This document shows, one piece after another, positions 1-7,076 of a stretch of 24,675 nt of DNA. Position numbers and translations under genes: made by a program. The notes below the pieces were generated by a model, which was given only the letters and a program-made list of their open reading frames with translations, was not told where the DNA came from and searched no databases. The stretch is from contig JAEFAK010000007.1 in assembly GCA_016287555.1 (NCBI GenBank), positions 1 through 24,675 on the forward strand, in the 5' to 3' direction. The DNA comes from Oscillospiraceae bacterium (GTDB lineage Bacteria > Bacillota > Clostridia > Oscillospirales > Oscillospiraceae). How positions within the stretch are numbered: the stretch's first letter is position 1; every line of letters starts with the position of its first letter.

Positions 1-989
1 ACCTGGAGGTCGACGGCGCCATGGCCGCCTGGATGCGCAACACCATCAACCCCACCCTCTGCTACACCGTCGAGCATCAGCCCTGCCTGGTCCATGCCGG
101 CCCCTTCGCCAACATCGCCATCGGCCAGAGCTCCATCATCGGCGACCGTCTCGCCCTCAAGCTGTTCGACTACCATGTCACTGAGTCCGGCTTCGCCGCG
201 GACATCGGCTTCGAGAAGTTCTGGAACGTCAAGGCCCGCCTCAGCGGCCTGACCCCCAACGTCTCCGTGCTGGTCTGCACCATCCGCGCGCTGAAGATGC
301 ACGGCGGCGGCCCGGCTGTCGTTGCCGGCAAGCCCCTGCCCGAGGAGTACAAGACCGAGAACCTCGAGCTGCTCGAGAAGGGCTGCGAGAACCTCTTCCA
401 TCACGTCAACACCGTCAAGATGTCCGGCATCAACCCGGTCGTCTGCATCAACAAGTTCTATACCGACACCGAGGCCGAGATCAACCTCATCCGCAGGCTC
501 TGCGCCGAGCGCGGCGTGCGCTGCGCGCTGTCCGATCATTGGCAGAGAGGCGGCGAGGGCGCCATCGAGCTGGCCCAGACCGTTATCGACGCCTGCAACG
601 ATCCCGTCGACCTCAAGTTCCTCTATCCGCTGGAGATGCCGCTCCGTCAGCGCGTCGAGCTCATCGCCAAGCACGTCTACGGCGCCGACGGCGTCGACTG
701 GTCGCCGCTCGCTACCGAGAAGGCTGAGCGCTTCGAGTCCGATCCGTACTATGCCGACTTCTGCACGATGATGGTCAAGACCCACCTGTCCCTGTCCCAC
801 ATGCCCGAGGTCAAGGGCGTGCCCAAGAACTGGCGTCTGCCCATCCGTGACATCCTTGTCTATGGCGGCGCGAAGTTCCTCTGCCCGATGGCCGGCACCA
901 TCAGCATGATGCCCGGTACCAGCTCCGACCCGGCTTATCGCCGCATCGACGTCGACGTCGAGACGGGCAAGGTCTCCGGCCTCTTCTAA
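1..989 (+). CDS. fhs: Formate-tetrahydrofolate ligase, 3' part (partial)
   Basis: This enzyme joins formate to tetrahydrofolate with ATP, giving 10-formyl-THF, the entry step of the methyl branch of C1 metabolism in the cytoplasm. The reading frame is open from the left edge (first whole codon at base 3), so the ATG at base 21 is internal. About 328 codons are present of a family that is usually about 555 residues, so the N-terminal part with the P-loop lies outside the window. Family signatures are visible: HGGG followed by VAGKPLPEEY, the ENLELLEKGCENLFHHV stretch, NPVVCINKFYTDT, and the characteristic end DVDVETGKVSGLF before TAA. It is followed after 95 bases by fchA and then folD, the next two steps, so the three probably act as one C1-THF interconversion unit. 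Family assignment is secure; physiological direction is not shown by sequence. Confidence 0.95.
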   Translation, partial: LEVDGAMAAWMRNTINPTLCYTVEHQPCLVHAGPFANIAIGQSSIIGDRLALKLFDYHVTESGFAADIGFEKFWNVKARLSGLTPNVSVLVCTIRALKMHGGGPAVVAGKPLPEEYKTENLELLEKGCENLFHHVNTVKMSGINPVVCINKFYTDTEAEINLIRRLCAERGVRCALSDHWQRGGEGAIELAQTVIDACNDPVDLKFLYPLEMPLRQRVELIAKHVYGADGVDWSPLATEKAERFESDPYYADFCTMMVKTHLSLSHMPEVKGVPKNWRLPIRDILVYGGAKFLCPMAGTISMMPGTSSDPAYRRIDVDVETGKVSGLF

Positions 990-1023
990 TCGAAGCTCAC
1001 TAATAAAGCAATAGTTGTTTTTG

Positions 1024-1063
1024 AGGGCTCGTGCGTCAGACATTTGCCTGATGCACGAGCCTT
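1024..1063 (+). other. Strong hairpin between fhs and fchA
   Basis: Bases 1026-1039 pair with 1048-1061 in a 14-bp stem with one G-U wobble and an 8-base loop; weaker pairs extend it to 1024 and 1063. Only three T residues follow, so it is a poor intrinsic terminator. It sits 10 bases before the AAGGAGG of fchA. It may be an RNA processing or stability element, or a partial terminator that lowers fchA-folD expression relative to fhs. The structure is seen directly; its role is inferred. Confidence 0.6.
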
Positions 1064-1084
1064 TGAACGTAAGGAGGAAATATC

Positions 1085-1717
1085 ATGGCTTTTTCCGATA
1101 AAAGCTGCAAGGATTTCACTATAGAGCTTGCCAGCAAGGCTTCCGTTCCCGGCGGCGGCGGCGCTTCCGCTCTTTGCGGAGCCCTCGGCACCGCCCTCGG
1201 CAACATGGTCGGTTCCCTGACCGTCGGCAAGAAGAAGTATGCCGACGTCGAGCCCGAGATAAAGGCGACCATGGAGAAGGCCGAGAAGGTCTGGCGCGAG
1301 CTGCTTGACCTCATCCAGAGAGACGCCGACGTTTTCGAGCCCCTCTCCAAGGCCTACGGTCTTCCCAAGGAGACCGAGGAGGAGAAGGCTCACAAGGCGG
1401 AGGTCATGGAGAAGTGCCTCAAGGAGGCCTGCTCCGTCCCGATGGACATCATGGTCAAGTGCTGCGAAGCCATCGAGCTCCAGAAAGTGTTTGCCGACAA
1501 GGGCAGCACCCTCGCCATCAGCGACGCCGGCGTCGGCGTTGCGTTCTGCAAGGCGGCGCTTCTCGGCGCGAGCCTCAACGTATTCATCAACACCAAGGCC
1601 ATGACCGACAGGCCCTATGCAGAGAGCCTGAACGCCAAGGCCAACGACATGATAGCCAAATACACCGTCATGGCCGATGAGATCTTCAACGGTGTGTTCA
1701 GCCGTCTGACTAAGTAA
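1085..1717 (+). CDS. fchA: Methenyltetrahydrofolate cyclohydrolase (FchA / cyclodeaminase family)
   Basis: The 210-residue protein belongs to the formiminotransferase-cyclodeaminase family, whose free-standing bacterial members (FchA) hydrolyse 5,10-methenyl-THF to 10-formyl-THF or the reverse. The family's N-terminal pattern is clear: FTIELASKASVPGGGG at about residues 11-26, then an Ala/Gly-rich helix containing GALGTALGNMVGSLTVGKK. The length matches single-domain FchA and there is no formiminotransferase domain, so histidine breakdown is unlikely. The ATG at 1085 is set by AAGGAGG at 1071-1077, seven bases upstream. It lies between fhs (its product or substrate is 10-formyl-THF) and folD (methylene-THF dehydrogenase), with only 11 bases to folD and the folD ribosome site overlapping its stop. 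Its presence would explain why the FolD here can lack cyclohydrolase residues. Confidence 0.9.
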   Translation: MAFSDKSCKDFTIELASKASVPGGGGASALCGALGTALGNMVGSLTVGKKKYADVEPEIKATMEKAEKVWRELLDLIQRDADVFEPLSKAYGLPKETEEEKAHKAEVMEKCLKEACSVPMDIMVKCCEAIELQKVFADKGSTLAISDAGVGVAFCKAALLGASLNVFINTKAMTDRPYAESLNAKANDMIAKYTVMADEIFNGVFSRLTK

Positions 1718-1728
1718 GGAGGATAATC

Positions 1729-2583
1729 ATGGCTAATGTTCTTAAGGGCAAGGAAGTCGTCGCCGCGATGAAGGAAAAGATGATCGCCGACGTCGAGGCC
1801 CTCGGCGCCAAGGGCGTCACCCCCACTCTCGGCATCATCCGTATAGGCGAGCGCCCCGACGATATCTCCTATGAGAAGGGTGCTACGAAGCGCTGCGCCG
1901 AGGTCGGCGTCGCCGTCAAGCAGTATCTGCTTCCCGAGACCGCCACTCAGGACGAGCTTCTCAAGGTCATCGACGAAGTCAACAACGACAAGAACGTCCA
2001 CGGCGTTCTTCTGTTCCGCCCGCTTCCCAAGGGAATGGACGACGCGACCGTCCGCCGCGCACTCGCTCCCGAGAAGGATATCGACGGCATCACCGATCTC
2101 TCCCTCGCCGGCGTCTTCACCGGTACCGAGCTCGGCTTCGCTCCCTGCACCGCGCAGGCCTGCATCGAGATCATCGACCACTTCGGCATAGACGTCAAGG
2201 GAAAGAACGCCGTCGTCATCGGCCGCAGCCTCGTCATCGGAAAGCCCGTCGCCCAGATGCTGCTTGCCAAGAACGCGACCGTCACCACCGTCCACACCAA
2301 GTCCACCGACATGGCGGGCATCTGCTCCAAGGCCGACATCATCATCGCCAGCGCCGGCAAGGCGGGCGTAGTCGGACCTGAGTTCGCCGCCCCCGGCCAG
2401 ACCATCATCGACGTCGGCATCAACTGGGACGAGGAGAAGGGCAAGATCGTCGGCGACGTCAACTTTGACGCCGTTGAGCCCATAGTCGAGAATATCACCC
2501 CGGTCCCCGGCGGCGTGGGCTCCGTCACGACTCTCGTTCTCGTCAAGCATGTCGTTGAGGCTGCCAAGAGGACCCTCAAGTAA
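1729..2583 (+). CDS. folD: Methylenetetrahydrofolate dehydrogenase (FolD), probably without cyclohydrolase activity
   Basis: The 284-residue protein aligns along its whole length with FolD, which oxidises 5,10-methylene-THF with NAD(P)+ and normally also hydrolyses methenyl-THF. The Rossmann-side motif GRSLVIGKPVAQMLL (about residues 162-176) and the C-terminal TPVPGGVGSVT are intact. In the substrate pocket the Tyr of E. coli position 50 is kept (Y48) and the Asp of position 121 is kept (D119), but the position of the catalytic Lys54 is Ala52 (codon at 1882-1884) and that of Gln98 is Phe96. In studied enzymes the Lys is essential for the cyclohydrolase step. With fchA directly upstream, this suggests a dehydrogenase-only enzyme. 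The start is set by AAGGAGG overlapping the fchA stop. Family assignment is secure; loss of the second activity is inferred. Confidence 0.93.
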   Translation: MANVLKGKEVVAAMKEKMIADVEALGAKGVTPTLGIIRIGERPDDISYEKGATKRCAEVGVAVKQYLLPETATQDELLKVIDEVNNDKNVHGVLLFRPLPKGMDDATVRRALAPEKDIDGITDLSLAGVFTGTELGFAPCTAQACIEIIDHFGIDVKGKNAVVIGRSLVIGKPVAQMLLAKNATVTTVHTKSTDMAGICSKADIIIASAGKAGVVGPEFAAPGQTIIDVGINWDEEKGKIVGDVNFDAVEPIVENITPVPGGVGSVTTLVLVKHVVEAAKRTLK

Positions 2584-2620
2584 ACCTTCTAAAAATACTT
2601 AATTATTTTAACAAAAAGTG

Positions 2621-2649
2621 TTGTTATAGCGAAAATAATTTGCTATAAT
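2621..2649 (+). promoter_or_regulatory. Vegetative (SigA-type) promoter for the methyltransferase-corrinoid pair
   Basis: TTGTTA at 2621-2626 is separated by 17 bases from a perfect TATAAT at 2644-2649, which also carries the extended -10 TGC just before it. The region is much more AT-rich than the flanking genes. It predicts a start near 2656 and a leader of about 125 bases before the ATG at 2781. No terminator hairpin is visible behind folD, so read-through from the fhs-fchA-folD unit is also possible. Confidence 0.8.
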
Positions 2650-2668
2650 ACCTTACAATAGGAAAGAT

Positions 2669-2745
2669 AATGTGGTAAATGCGGCTTCCTGCCGCGCTTT
2701 CGCATGTCATTTTCCCATTGGACCCCTCTTCAGACAAGCCTTTTT
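2669..2745 (+). promoter_or_regulatory. Structured 5' leader with competing pairings (function unknown)
   Basis: The leader between the promoter and the methyltransferase gene contains several pairings that exclude one another: 2681-2685 with 2691-2695 (GCGGC/GCCGC), 2679-2683 with 2701-2705 (ATGCG/CGCAT), 2677-2681 with 2708-2712 (AAATG/CATTT), and 2683-2687 with 2736-2740 (GGCTT/AAGCC), the last directly before a run of six T. I could not match it to the THF, cobalamin or SAM riboswitch cores from memory. The pairings are visible; a switching role is only a guess. Confidence 0.3.
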
Positions 2746-2780
2746 TGAATCAAAACTTTTATAATAGAGAGGTTATCAGC

Positions 2781-3596
2781 ATGATTATCATTGGCGAAAA
2801 GATCAACGGCTCCATCCCCTCCGTCGCGAAGGCCATTGCCGCCAGAGACGCGGACTTCCTTATCAATCTTGCCAAGAAGCAGGAAGAGGCCGGCGCCACG
2901 TTCATCGACGTCTGCGCTTCCGTCGATCCCGAGATCGAGTTCGAGACCCTCAAGTGGATGGTCGAGGTCATCCAGGACAACATCGACACTCCGCTCTGCA
3001 TCGACAGCCCGAACGCCGATATGCTTCTGGACATCATCCCCATCTGCAAGAAGCCCGGCCTGTTCAACTCCGTCTCCATGGAAGGCACCAAGGTCGACCA
3101 CGTCTTCCCGAAGATAGCCGATACCAAGTGGGAGTGCTTCGCGCTCCTGTCCGACGATAAGGGCATCCCCAAGACCGCCGCCGATCGCATCAGGGTCTTC
3201 GAGAATCTGATGGCCAAGGCCAAGGAATACGGCATAGCTCCCAACCGCCTTCACATCGATCCCCTGGTCGAGATGCTCTGCACCTCCGAAAACGGCATCG
3301 AGACCGTCGTCGAGGTCATAACCTATATCAAGGAGCACTATCCGACCATCCATATCTCCGGCGCCATCAGCAACATCTCCTTCAACCTGCCTGCGAGAAA
3401 GCTCATCAACATGGGCTTCGTCACCCTCGCGATGAACGCCGGTATGGACAGCGGAATTTTCGATCCGACCGACAAGACCCTCCTCGGCATCATCTATGCC
3501 ACCGAGGCCCTGCTCGGACTCGACGACTTCTGCATGGAGTACATCACCGCCTACCGTGAGGAGCGCATAGCTCCGCCTGCGGTCAAGAAGGCATAA
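2781..3596 (+). CDS. Methyltetrahydrofolate:corrinoid methyltransferase (AcsE/MtgA-like)
   Basis: The 271-residue protein is a pterin-binding TIM-barrel enzyme of the dihydropteroate synthase/methyltransferase superfamily. Such enzymes move a methyl group between methyl-THF and the cobalt of a corrinoid protein. Signatures include MIIIGEKINGSIPSV at the N-terminus, EEAGATFIDVCAS (end of the first barrel strands), TPLCIDSPN, NSVSMEG and GAISNISFNLPARKLIN. The start is ATG 2781 with AGAGAGG at 2766-2772; an upstream in-frame start at 2679 would add 34 residues not typical of the family and has no good ribosome site. A corrinoid protein gene follows after 49 bases. The length and sequence style fit the MtgA/MtvA group of demethylation systems as well as AcsE. 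No acetyl-CoA synthase or substrate-specific corrinoid methyltransferase gene is in the window, so the pathway partner is unknown. Confidence 0.88.
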   Translation: MIIIGEKINGSIPSVAKAIAARDADFLINLAKKQEEAGATFIDVCASVDPEIEFETLKWMVEVIQDNIDTPLCIDSPNADMLLDIIPICKKPGLFNSVSMEGTKVDHVFPKIADTKWECFALLSDDKGIPKTAADRIRVFENLMAKAKEYGIAPNRLHIDPLVEMLCTSENGIETVVEVITYIKEHYPTIHISGAISNISFNLPARKLINMGFVTLAMNAGMDSGIFDPTDKTLLGIIYATEALLGLDDFCMEYITAYREERIAPPAVKKA

Positions 3597-3645
3597 ATCA
3601 ATCTGTCGTCCCAACAATTTCAAATATATTCAGGAGGAAAAACAA

Positions 3646-4299
3646 ATGTCTAAAGTTCAGGAAGTCGCGACCGCCGTTGAAAACGGCAAGGTCAAGATCG
3701 TAGCCGGACTCGTACAGGAAGCTCTCGACGAGGGCGCTTCCGCTGATGAGATCCTCAACGTCGGCATGATCGGCGCCATGGGTATCGTCGGCGAGAAGTT
3801 CAAGAACAACGAGATCTTCGTTCCCGAAATGCTTATCGCCGCCCGCGCCATGAAAAAAGGTATCGAGGTCCTCACCCCCGCCCTTAAGGCCGCCGGCGCT
3901 GAGCCTATCGGCAGACTGATCCTCGGCACCGTCGCCGGAGACCTGCACGATATCGGCAAGAACCTCGTCGGAATGATGATCGAAGGCGCGGGCTTTGAAG
4001 TCATCGACCTCGGCGTCGACGTTCCGGCTGAGAAGTTCATCGAGTGCATGAAGGAGAACCCCGACGTTAAGATCGTCGCTCTCTCCGCTCTTCTGACCAC
4101 CACCATGCCCGCCATCAAGGACACCATCGACGCCATCGTCGCCGCTGGTCTCCGCGATACGGTCAAGATCATGATCGGCGGCGCCCCGGTTACCCAGGCG
4201 TTTGCTGACGAGATCGGTGCTGACGGCTACTCCGAAGATGCTGCTTCCGCGGCTGCTCTTGCCAAGAAGCTCCTCGAGGACGTTAAGGCCGGCAGATAA
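3646..4299 (+). CDS. Corrinoid (cobalamin-binding) methyl carrier protein
   Basis: The 217-residue protein has the two-domain layout of methyltransferase corrinoid proteins such as MtbC/MttC and the MetH B12 module. A helical cap domain occupies about residues 1-85, with the PEMLIAARAMKKG motif. A Rossmann-like B12 domain follows, with the base-off ligand motif D99-L-H101-D-I-G104, SALL at 147-150 and GGAPV near 177. His101 is the expected lower axial ligand to cobalt. The start has AGGAGG at 3632-3637. It follows the methyl-THF methyltransferase and is probably its partner, carrying methyl groups between it and an enzyme encoded elsewhere. It ends 13 bases before a strong terminator, so it closes the C1 block. 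No reductive activator (RamA-like) gene is seen nearby. Confidence 0.93.
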   Translation: MSKVQEVATAVENGKVKIVAGLVQEALDEGASADEILNVGMIGAMGIVGEKFKNNEIFVPEMLIAARAMKKGIEVLTPALKAAGAEPIGRLILGTVAGDLHDIGKNLVGMMIEGAGFEVIDLGVDVPAEKFIECMKENPDVKIVALSALLTTTMPAIKDTIDAIVAAGLRDTVKIMIGGAPVTQAFADEIGADGYSEDAASAAALAKKLLEDVKAGR

Positions 4300-4312
4300 T
4301 CCTGCATCCGAG

Positions 4313-4349
4313 AAAAAGGGTTCGGTGAGCATTCATCGAACCCTTTTTT
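4313..4349 (+). terminator. Intrinsic terminator after the corrinoid protein gene
   Basis: Bases 4313-4324 and 4337-4348 form a perfect 12-bp stem that extends by four more pairs into the loop (4325-4328 with 4333-4336). The stem ends in a run of six T. It stands only 19 bases before the next start codon, so the following operon must use a promoter inside or upstream of this element, or limited read-through. I saw no convincing promoter in that gap. Confidence 0.92.
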
Positions 4350-4368
4350 ATTAGAAAGAAGTGAGCCG

Positions 4369-5247
4369 ATGGCTGAATGCAGACTTTGTCCCCGTGCCTG
4401 CGGGGCGGACCGGGACGGCGGGGAGACGGGCTTTTGCGGCGCCGGCGCGGACGCCGTCGTAGCAAGAGCCGCACCGCATTTCTGGGAGGAGCCCTGCATC
4501 AGCGGGACGTACGGATCGGGGACGGTGTTTTTCTCCGGCTGCAGCCTGAGATGCGTCTACTGCCAGAACCGCGCCATAAGCTCCGGCGCGATAGGGAAGA
4601 CCCTCTCCGCCGCGGAGCTGCGCGAACTCTTTCTGAGGCTCGCCGGAAGCGGCGTACACAACATTAACCTTGTTACGCCGACGCATTTTTCCGCCGCGAT
4701 CGCCGAAGCGCTCGAAAAGCCCGTCGGAGTGCCGATAGTTTATAACTGCGGCGGATACGAGAGCGTCGAGACGCTCAAAATGCTTGAGGGGAAGATAGAC
4801 GTCTATCTGACCGACATGAAGTATTCCGACGCCGAAGCAGCCGCGAGGCTCTCCGGCGCGCCGGATTATTTTGACTTCGCCCGCGCGGCCGTCCGCGAGA
4901 TGTCGCGCCAGGTCGGAGGTTACGTCATCGACGACGAGGGGATAATGACGCGCGGGCTCATCGTGCGCCACCTGATCCTGCCCGGATACTCGGAGAATAC
5001 CAGAGGCGTGCTTCGCTGGTTTGCCGATGAATTCGCCGGCAGGCACGTCAAGCTGAGCCTTATGAGCCAGTATTTCCCGCCGGAGGACGCTGAAAAGCTC
5101 GGCGCGCCTCCGCGCAGGCTTTCCCCGGAGGAATATGCCGAAGCGGAGCTGCTTTGCGCTGAGCTCGGCATTACCGACGGCTATTTCCAGGAACTTGACG
5201 CGGCGAGCGATGCTTACGTTCCGCCGTTCGACCTTACCGGAGTATGA
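4369..5247 (+). CDS. Radical SAM protein of the PflX family (PFL-activase-like)
   Basis: The 292-residue protein carries the radical SAM cluster motif C58-S-L-R-C62-V-Y-C65, which binds the [4Fe-4S] cluster used to cleave S-adenosylmethionine. An N-terminal cysteine set (C4, C7, C11, C23 in CRLCPRACG...GFCG) could bind a further iron-sulfur cluster or metal and is typical of the PflX group (COG1313), related to pyruvate formate-lyase activating enzyme. Later motifs include VTPTHF, VYNCGGYES and IVRHLILPG. Neither a glycyl radical enzyme nor a pyruvate formate-lyase is adjacent, so its substrate is unknown. The start has only a weak ribosome site (GAAGTGAG). One base separates its stop from the uvrC start, so the two are co-transcribed and probably coupled. 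Family is clear, function is not. Confidence 0.85.
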   Translation: MAECRLCPRACGADRDGGETGFCGAGADAVVARAAPHFWEEPCISGTYGSGTVFFSGCSLRCVYCQNRAISSGAIGKTLSAAELRELFLRLAGSGVHNINLVTPTHFSAAIAEALEKPVGVPIVYNCGGYESVETLKMLEGKIDVYLTDMKYSDAEAAARLSGAPDYFDFARAAVREMSRQVGGYVIDDEGIMTRGLIVRHLILPGYSENTRGVLRWFADEFAGRHVKLSLMSQYFPPEDAEKLGAPPRRLSPEEYAEAELLCAELGITDGYFQELDAASDAYVPPFDLTGV

Positions 5248-5248
5248 A

Positions 5249-7072
5249 ATGACCTTTTCCGAACTCAAAGAGAAGGCGCTCTCGCTGCCTATGCTGCCCG
5301 GCGTCTATATAATGATGGACAAAAGCGGCAAGGTCATCTATGTCGGGAAGGCCAAGGCGCTTAAAAACCGCGTGTCCAACTATTTCCGCGAATACGGCCA
5401 TAATGCGAAAACGCAGGCGATGATCTCGAAGATATTCTCCTTCGATACCATCGTGGTCGGCTCCGAATTCGAGGCTCTGGTCACCGAAAACTCCCTCATA
5501 AAGCATCATAAGCCCTACTATAATATCCTTCTCAAGGACGACAAGGGATATCCGTATCTCCGCGTCGACCTTCGCAAAGAGTATCCGTCATTTTCCGTCG
5601 TCTCCCGCGCCGGGAACGACGGCGCGACTTACCTCGGCCCCTATCAGGGGAGGACGAAGCTCTTTGAGGCGGTCGACACCGTCAGCAAGGCGCTCAAGCT
5701 TCCTACCTGCGGGAGAAAATTCCCCGCCGATATAGGAAAGGAGCGCCCCTGCCTCAACTATCACATGGGCCTTTGCTCCGGATACTGCACCGGAAACCCC
5801 GACGCGGAGACTTACCGCAGCACCCTGCATGAGGCGATGCTGCTTCTTGAGGGCCGCTCCGGCGAGCTTATCGAGAGGATAAGACGTGATATGGAGGCTG
5901 CCGCGTCCGAGCTCAAATTCGAGCTTGCAGCCGAGCTTCGGGACAGGATGAAGGCGATCGAAGCTGTCATGAAGCGCAATATCCCCGTCTCCGGCGCCGC
6001 CGCGGACAACGACGTCGTCGGGTTTTACAGGGGGGCCGCGAAGTCCTGCTTCGTAGTTTTGCACAACGTTGGCGGGAGACTGCTCGATAAGGAGCAGATC
6101 ATTCTCGAAACGCCCGTCGAGGAGGAATCCGAGGCGCTGACGGGGCTGCTCCTTCAGTATTATTCGACGCGGCGCGCCTGCCCGAAGGAGGTCTGCATCC
6201 CCTTTGAGATAGAGGACTGCGAGGCTCTTTCGGCCATTCTGAGCGAGACGTACGGCAAGAAGATCCGCGTCTACGTTCCGCAGAGAGGCGAGAAGGCGAG
6301 GCTCACGGACCTTGCCTCCGTCAACGCCCGTGAGGAATGCGAGCGCGCGACCGACAATGAAGAGCGCATATCCAAGGTCCTCGAACTGCTTGCGAAGACG
6401 CTCGGCCTGCCCGAGGCTCCGGAGCGCATCGAGGCATATGACATTTCCAATACCGGCTCGGACGAGATGGTCGGGGCGATGACCGTCTTCGTCAGGGCGA
6501 GGCCGCTCAAGCGCGACTGGCGCCAGTTCAGGATAAAGACGCTCGATTCTCCCGACGACTACCACAGCATGCACGAGGTGCTCGAGCGGCGCATCGCGCA
6601 TACTCTCGCCGAGGACGGGAAATTCCCGCCCTTCCCGCAGCTTATGCTGATGGACGGAGGGCAGGCCCACGCCGCCATGGCGCGGGAAACTCTTGCCGGG
6701 CACGGGCTCTGTATCCCCGTATTCGGCATGGTCAAGGACGACAGACACAGGACGCGCGCCCTAGTCTCGCCGGACGGGGCCGAGATAGGGCTCGAAGCCA
6801 ATCAGGCGCTCTTCTCCCTCATAGGCCGCATCCAGGAGGAGACGCACAACAGCGCCATATCCTACCACCGCAAGAGGAGAGACGCCGTCCGCTCGTCGCT
6901 TGACAGGATAAACGGGATAGGGGAGACAAGACGGAACGCTCTGCTCAAGCATTTCGGGAGCATAAAGGCGATACGCGAGGCAAGCCTTGAAGAGCTCTCC
7001 TCCGTCGTAGCCAAAAACGCGGCCGCCGCCGTTTATGCGCATTTCCACGGCGCGGCAGAAGAAGGGAAGTGA
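5249..7072 (+). CDS. uvrC: Excinuclease ABC subunit C
   Basis: UvrC makes both incisions in nucleotide excision repair after UvrAB mark the damage. The 607-residue product has all expected parts in order: a GIY-YIG nuclease domain (PGVYIMMDK...VIYVGKAKALKNRV, about residues 12-45), a cysteine patch (CGRKF...CLNYHMGLCSGYC, about 155-180), a UVR motif (ELKFELAAELRDRMKAIE, about 220-240), the RNase H-like domain (EAYDISNTGSDEMVGAMTVF, then LMLMDGGQAH), and a C-terminal helix-hairpin-helix (INGIGETRRNALLKHFGS). The ATG at 5249 follows GGAG at 5239-5242 and lies one base after the previous stop; a longer open frame from 5135 would add residues that belong to the other frame. rsmD follows after four bases. 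Confidence 0.97.
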   Translation: MTFSELKEKALSLPMLPGVYIMMDKSGKVIYVGKAKALKNRVSNYFREYGHNAKTQAMISKIFSFDTIVVGSEFEALVTENSLIKHHKPYYNILLKDDKGYPYLRVDLRKEYPSFSVVSRAGNDGATYLGPYQGRTKLFEAVDTVSKALKLPTCGRKFPADIGKERPCLNYHMGLCSGYCTGNPDAETYRSTLHEAMLLLEGRSGELIERIRRDMEAAASELKFELAAELRDRMKAIEAVMKRNIPVSGAAADNDVVGFYRGAAKSCFVVLHNVGGRLLDKEQIILETPVEEESEALTGLLLQYYSTRRACPKEVCIPFEIEDCEALSAILSETYGKKIRVYVPQRGEKARLTDLASVNAREECERATDNEERISKVLELLAKTLGLPEAPERIEAYDISNTGSDEMVGAMTVFVRARPLKRDWRQFRIKTLDSPDDYHSMHEVLERRIAHTLAEDGKFPPFPQLMLMDGGQAHAAMARETLAGHGLCIPVFGMVKDDRHRTRALVSPDGAEIGLEANQALFSLIGRIQEETHNSAISYHRKRRDAVRSSLDRINGIGETRRNALLKHFGSIKAIREASLEELSSVVAKNAAAAVYAHFHGAAEEGK

Positions 7073-7076
7073 CCCC

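Noticed and set aside
2679..2780. Upstream in-frame ATG for the methyltransferase gene
   Set aside because: It would add 34 residues not found in the family, lies within the promoter-proximal leader and has no ribosome site, whereas AGAGAGG precedes the ATG at 2781.
2656..2780. THF, cobalamin or SAM riboswitch in the methyltransferase leader
   Set aside because: I looked for the conserved cores as remembered and found none. The leader is reported only as structured, with unknown role.
1..4349. Complete Wood-Ljungdahl pathway
   Set aside because: Only methyl-branch and corrinoid transfer genes are visible; no acetyl-CoA synthase, CO dehydrogenase or methylene-THF reductase gene lies in the window.
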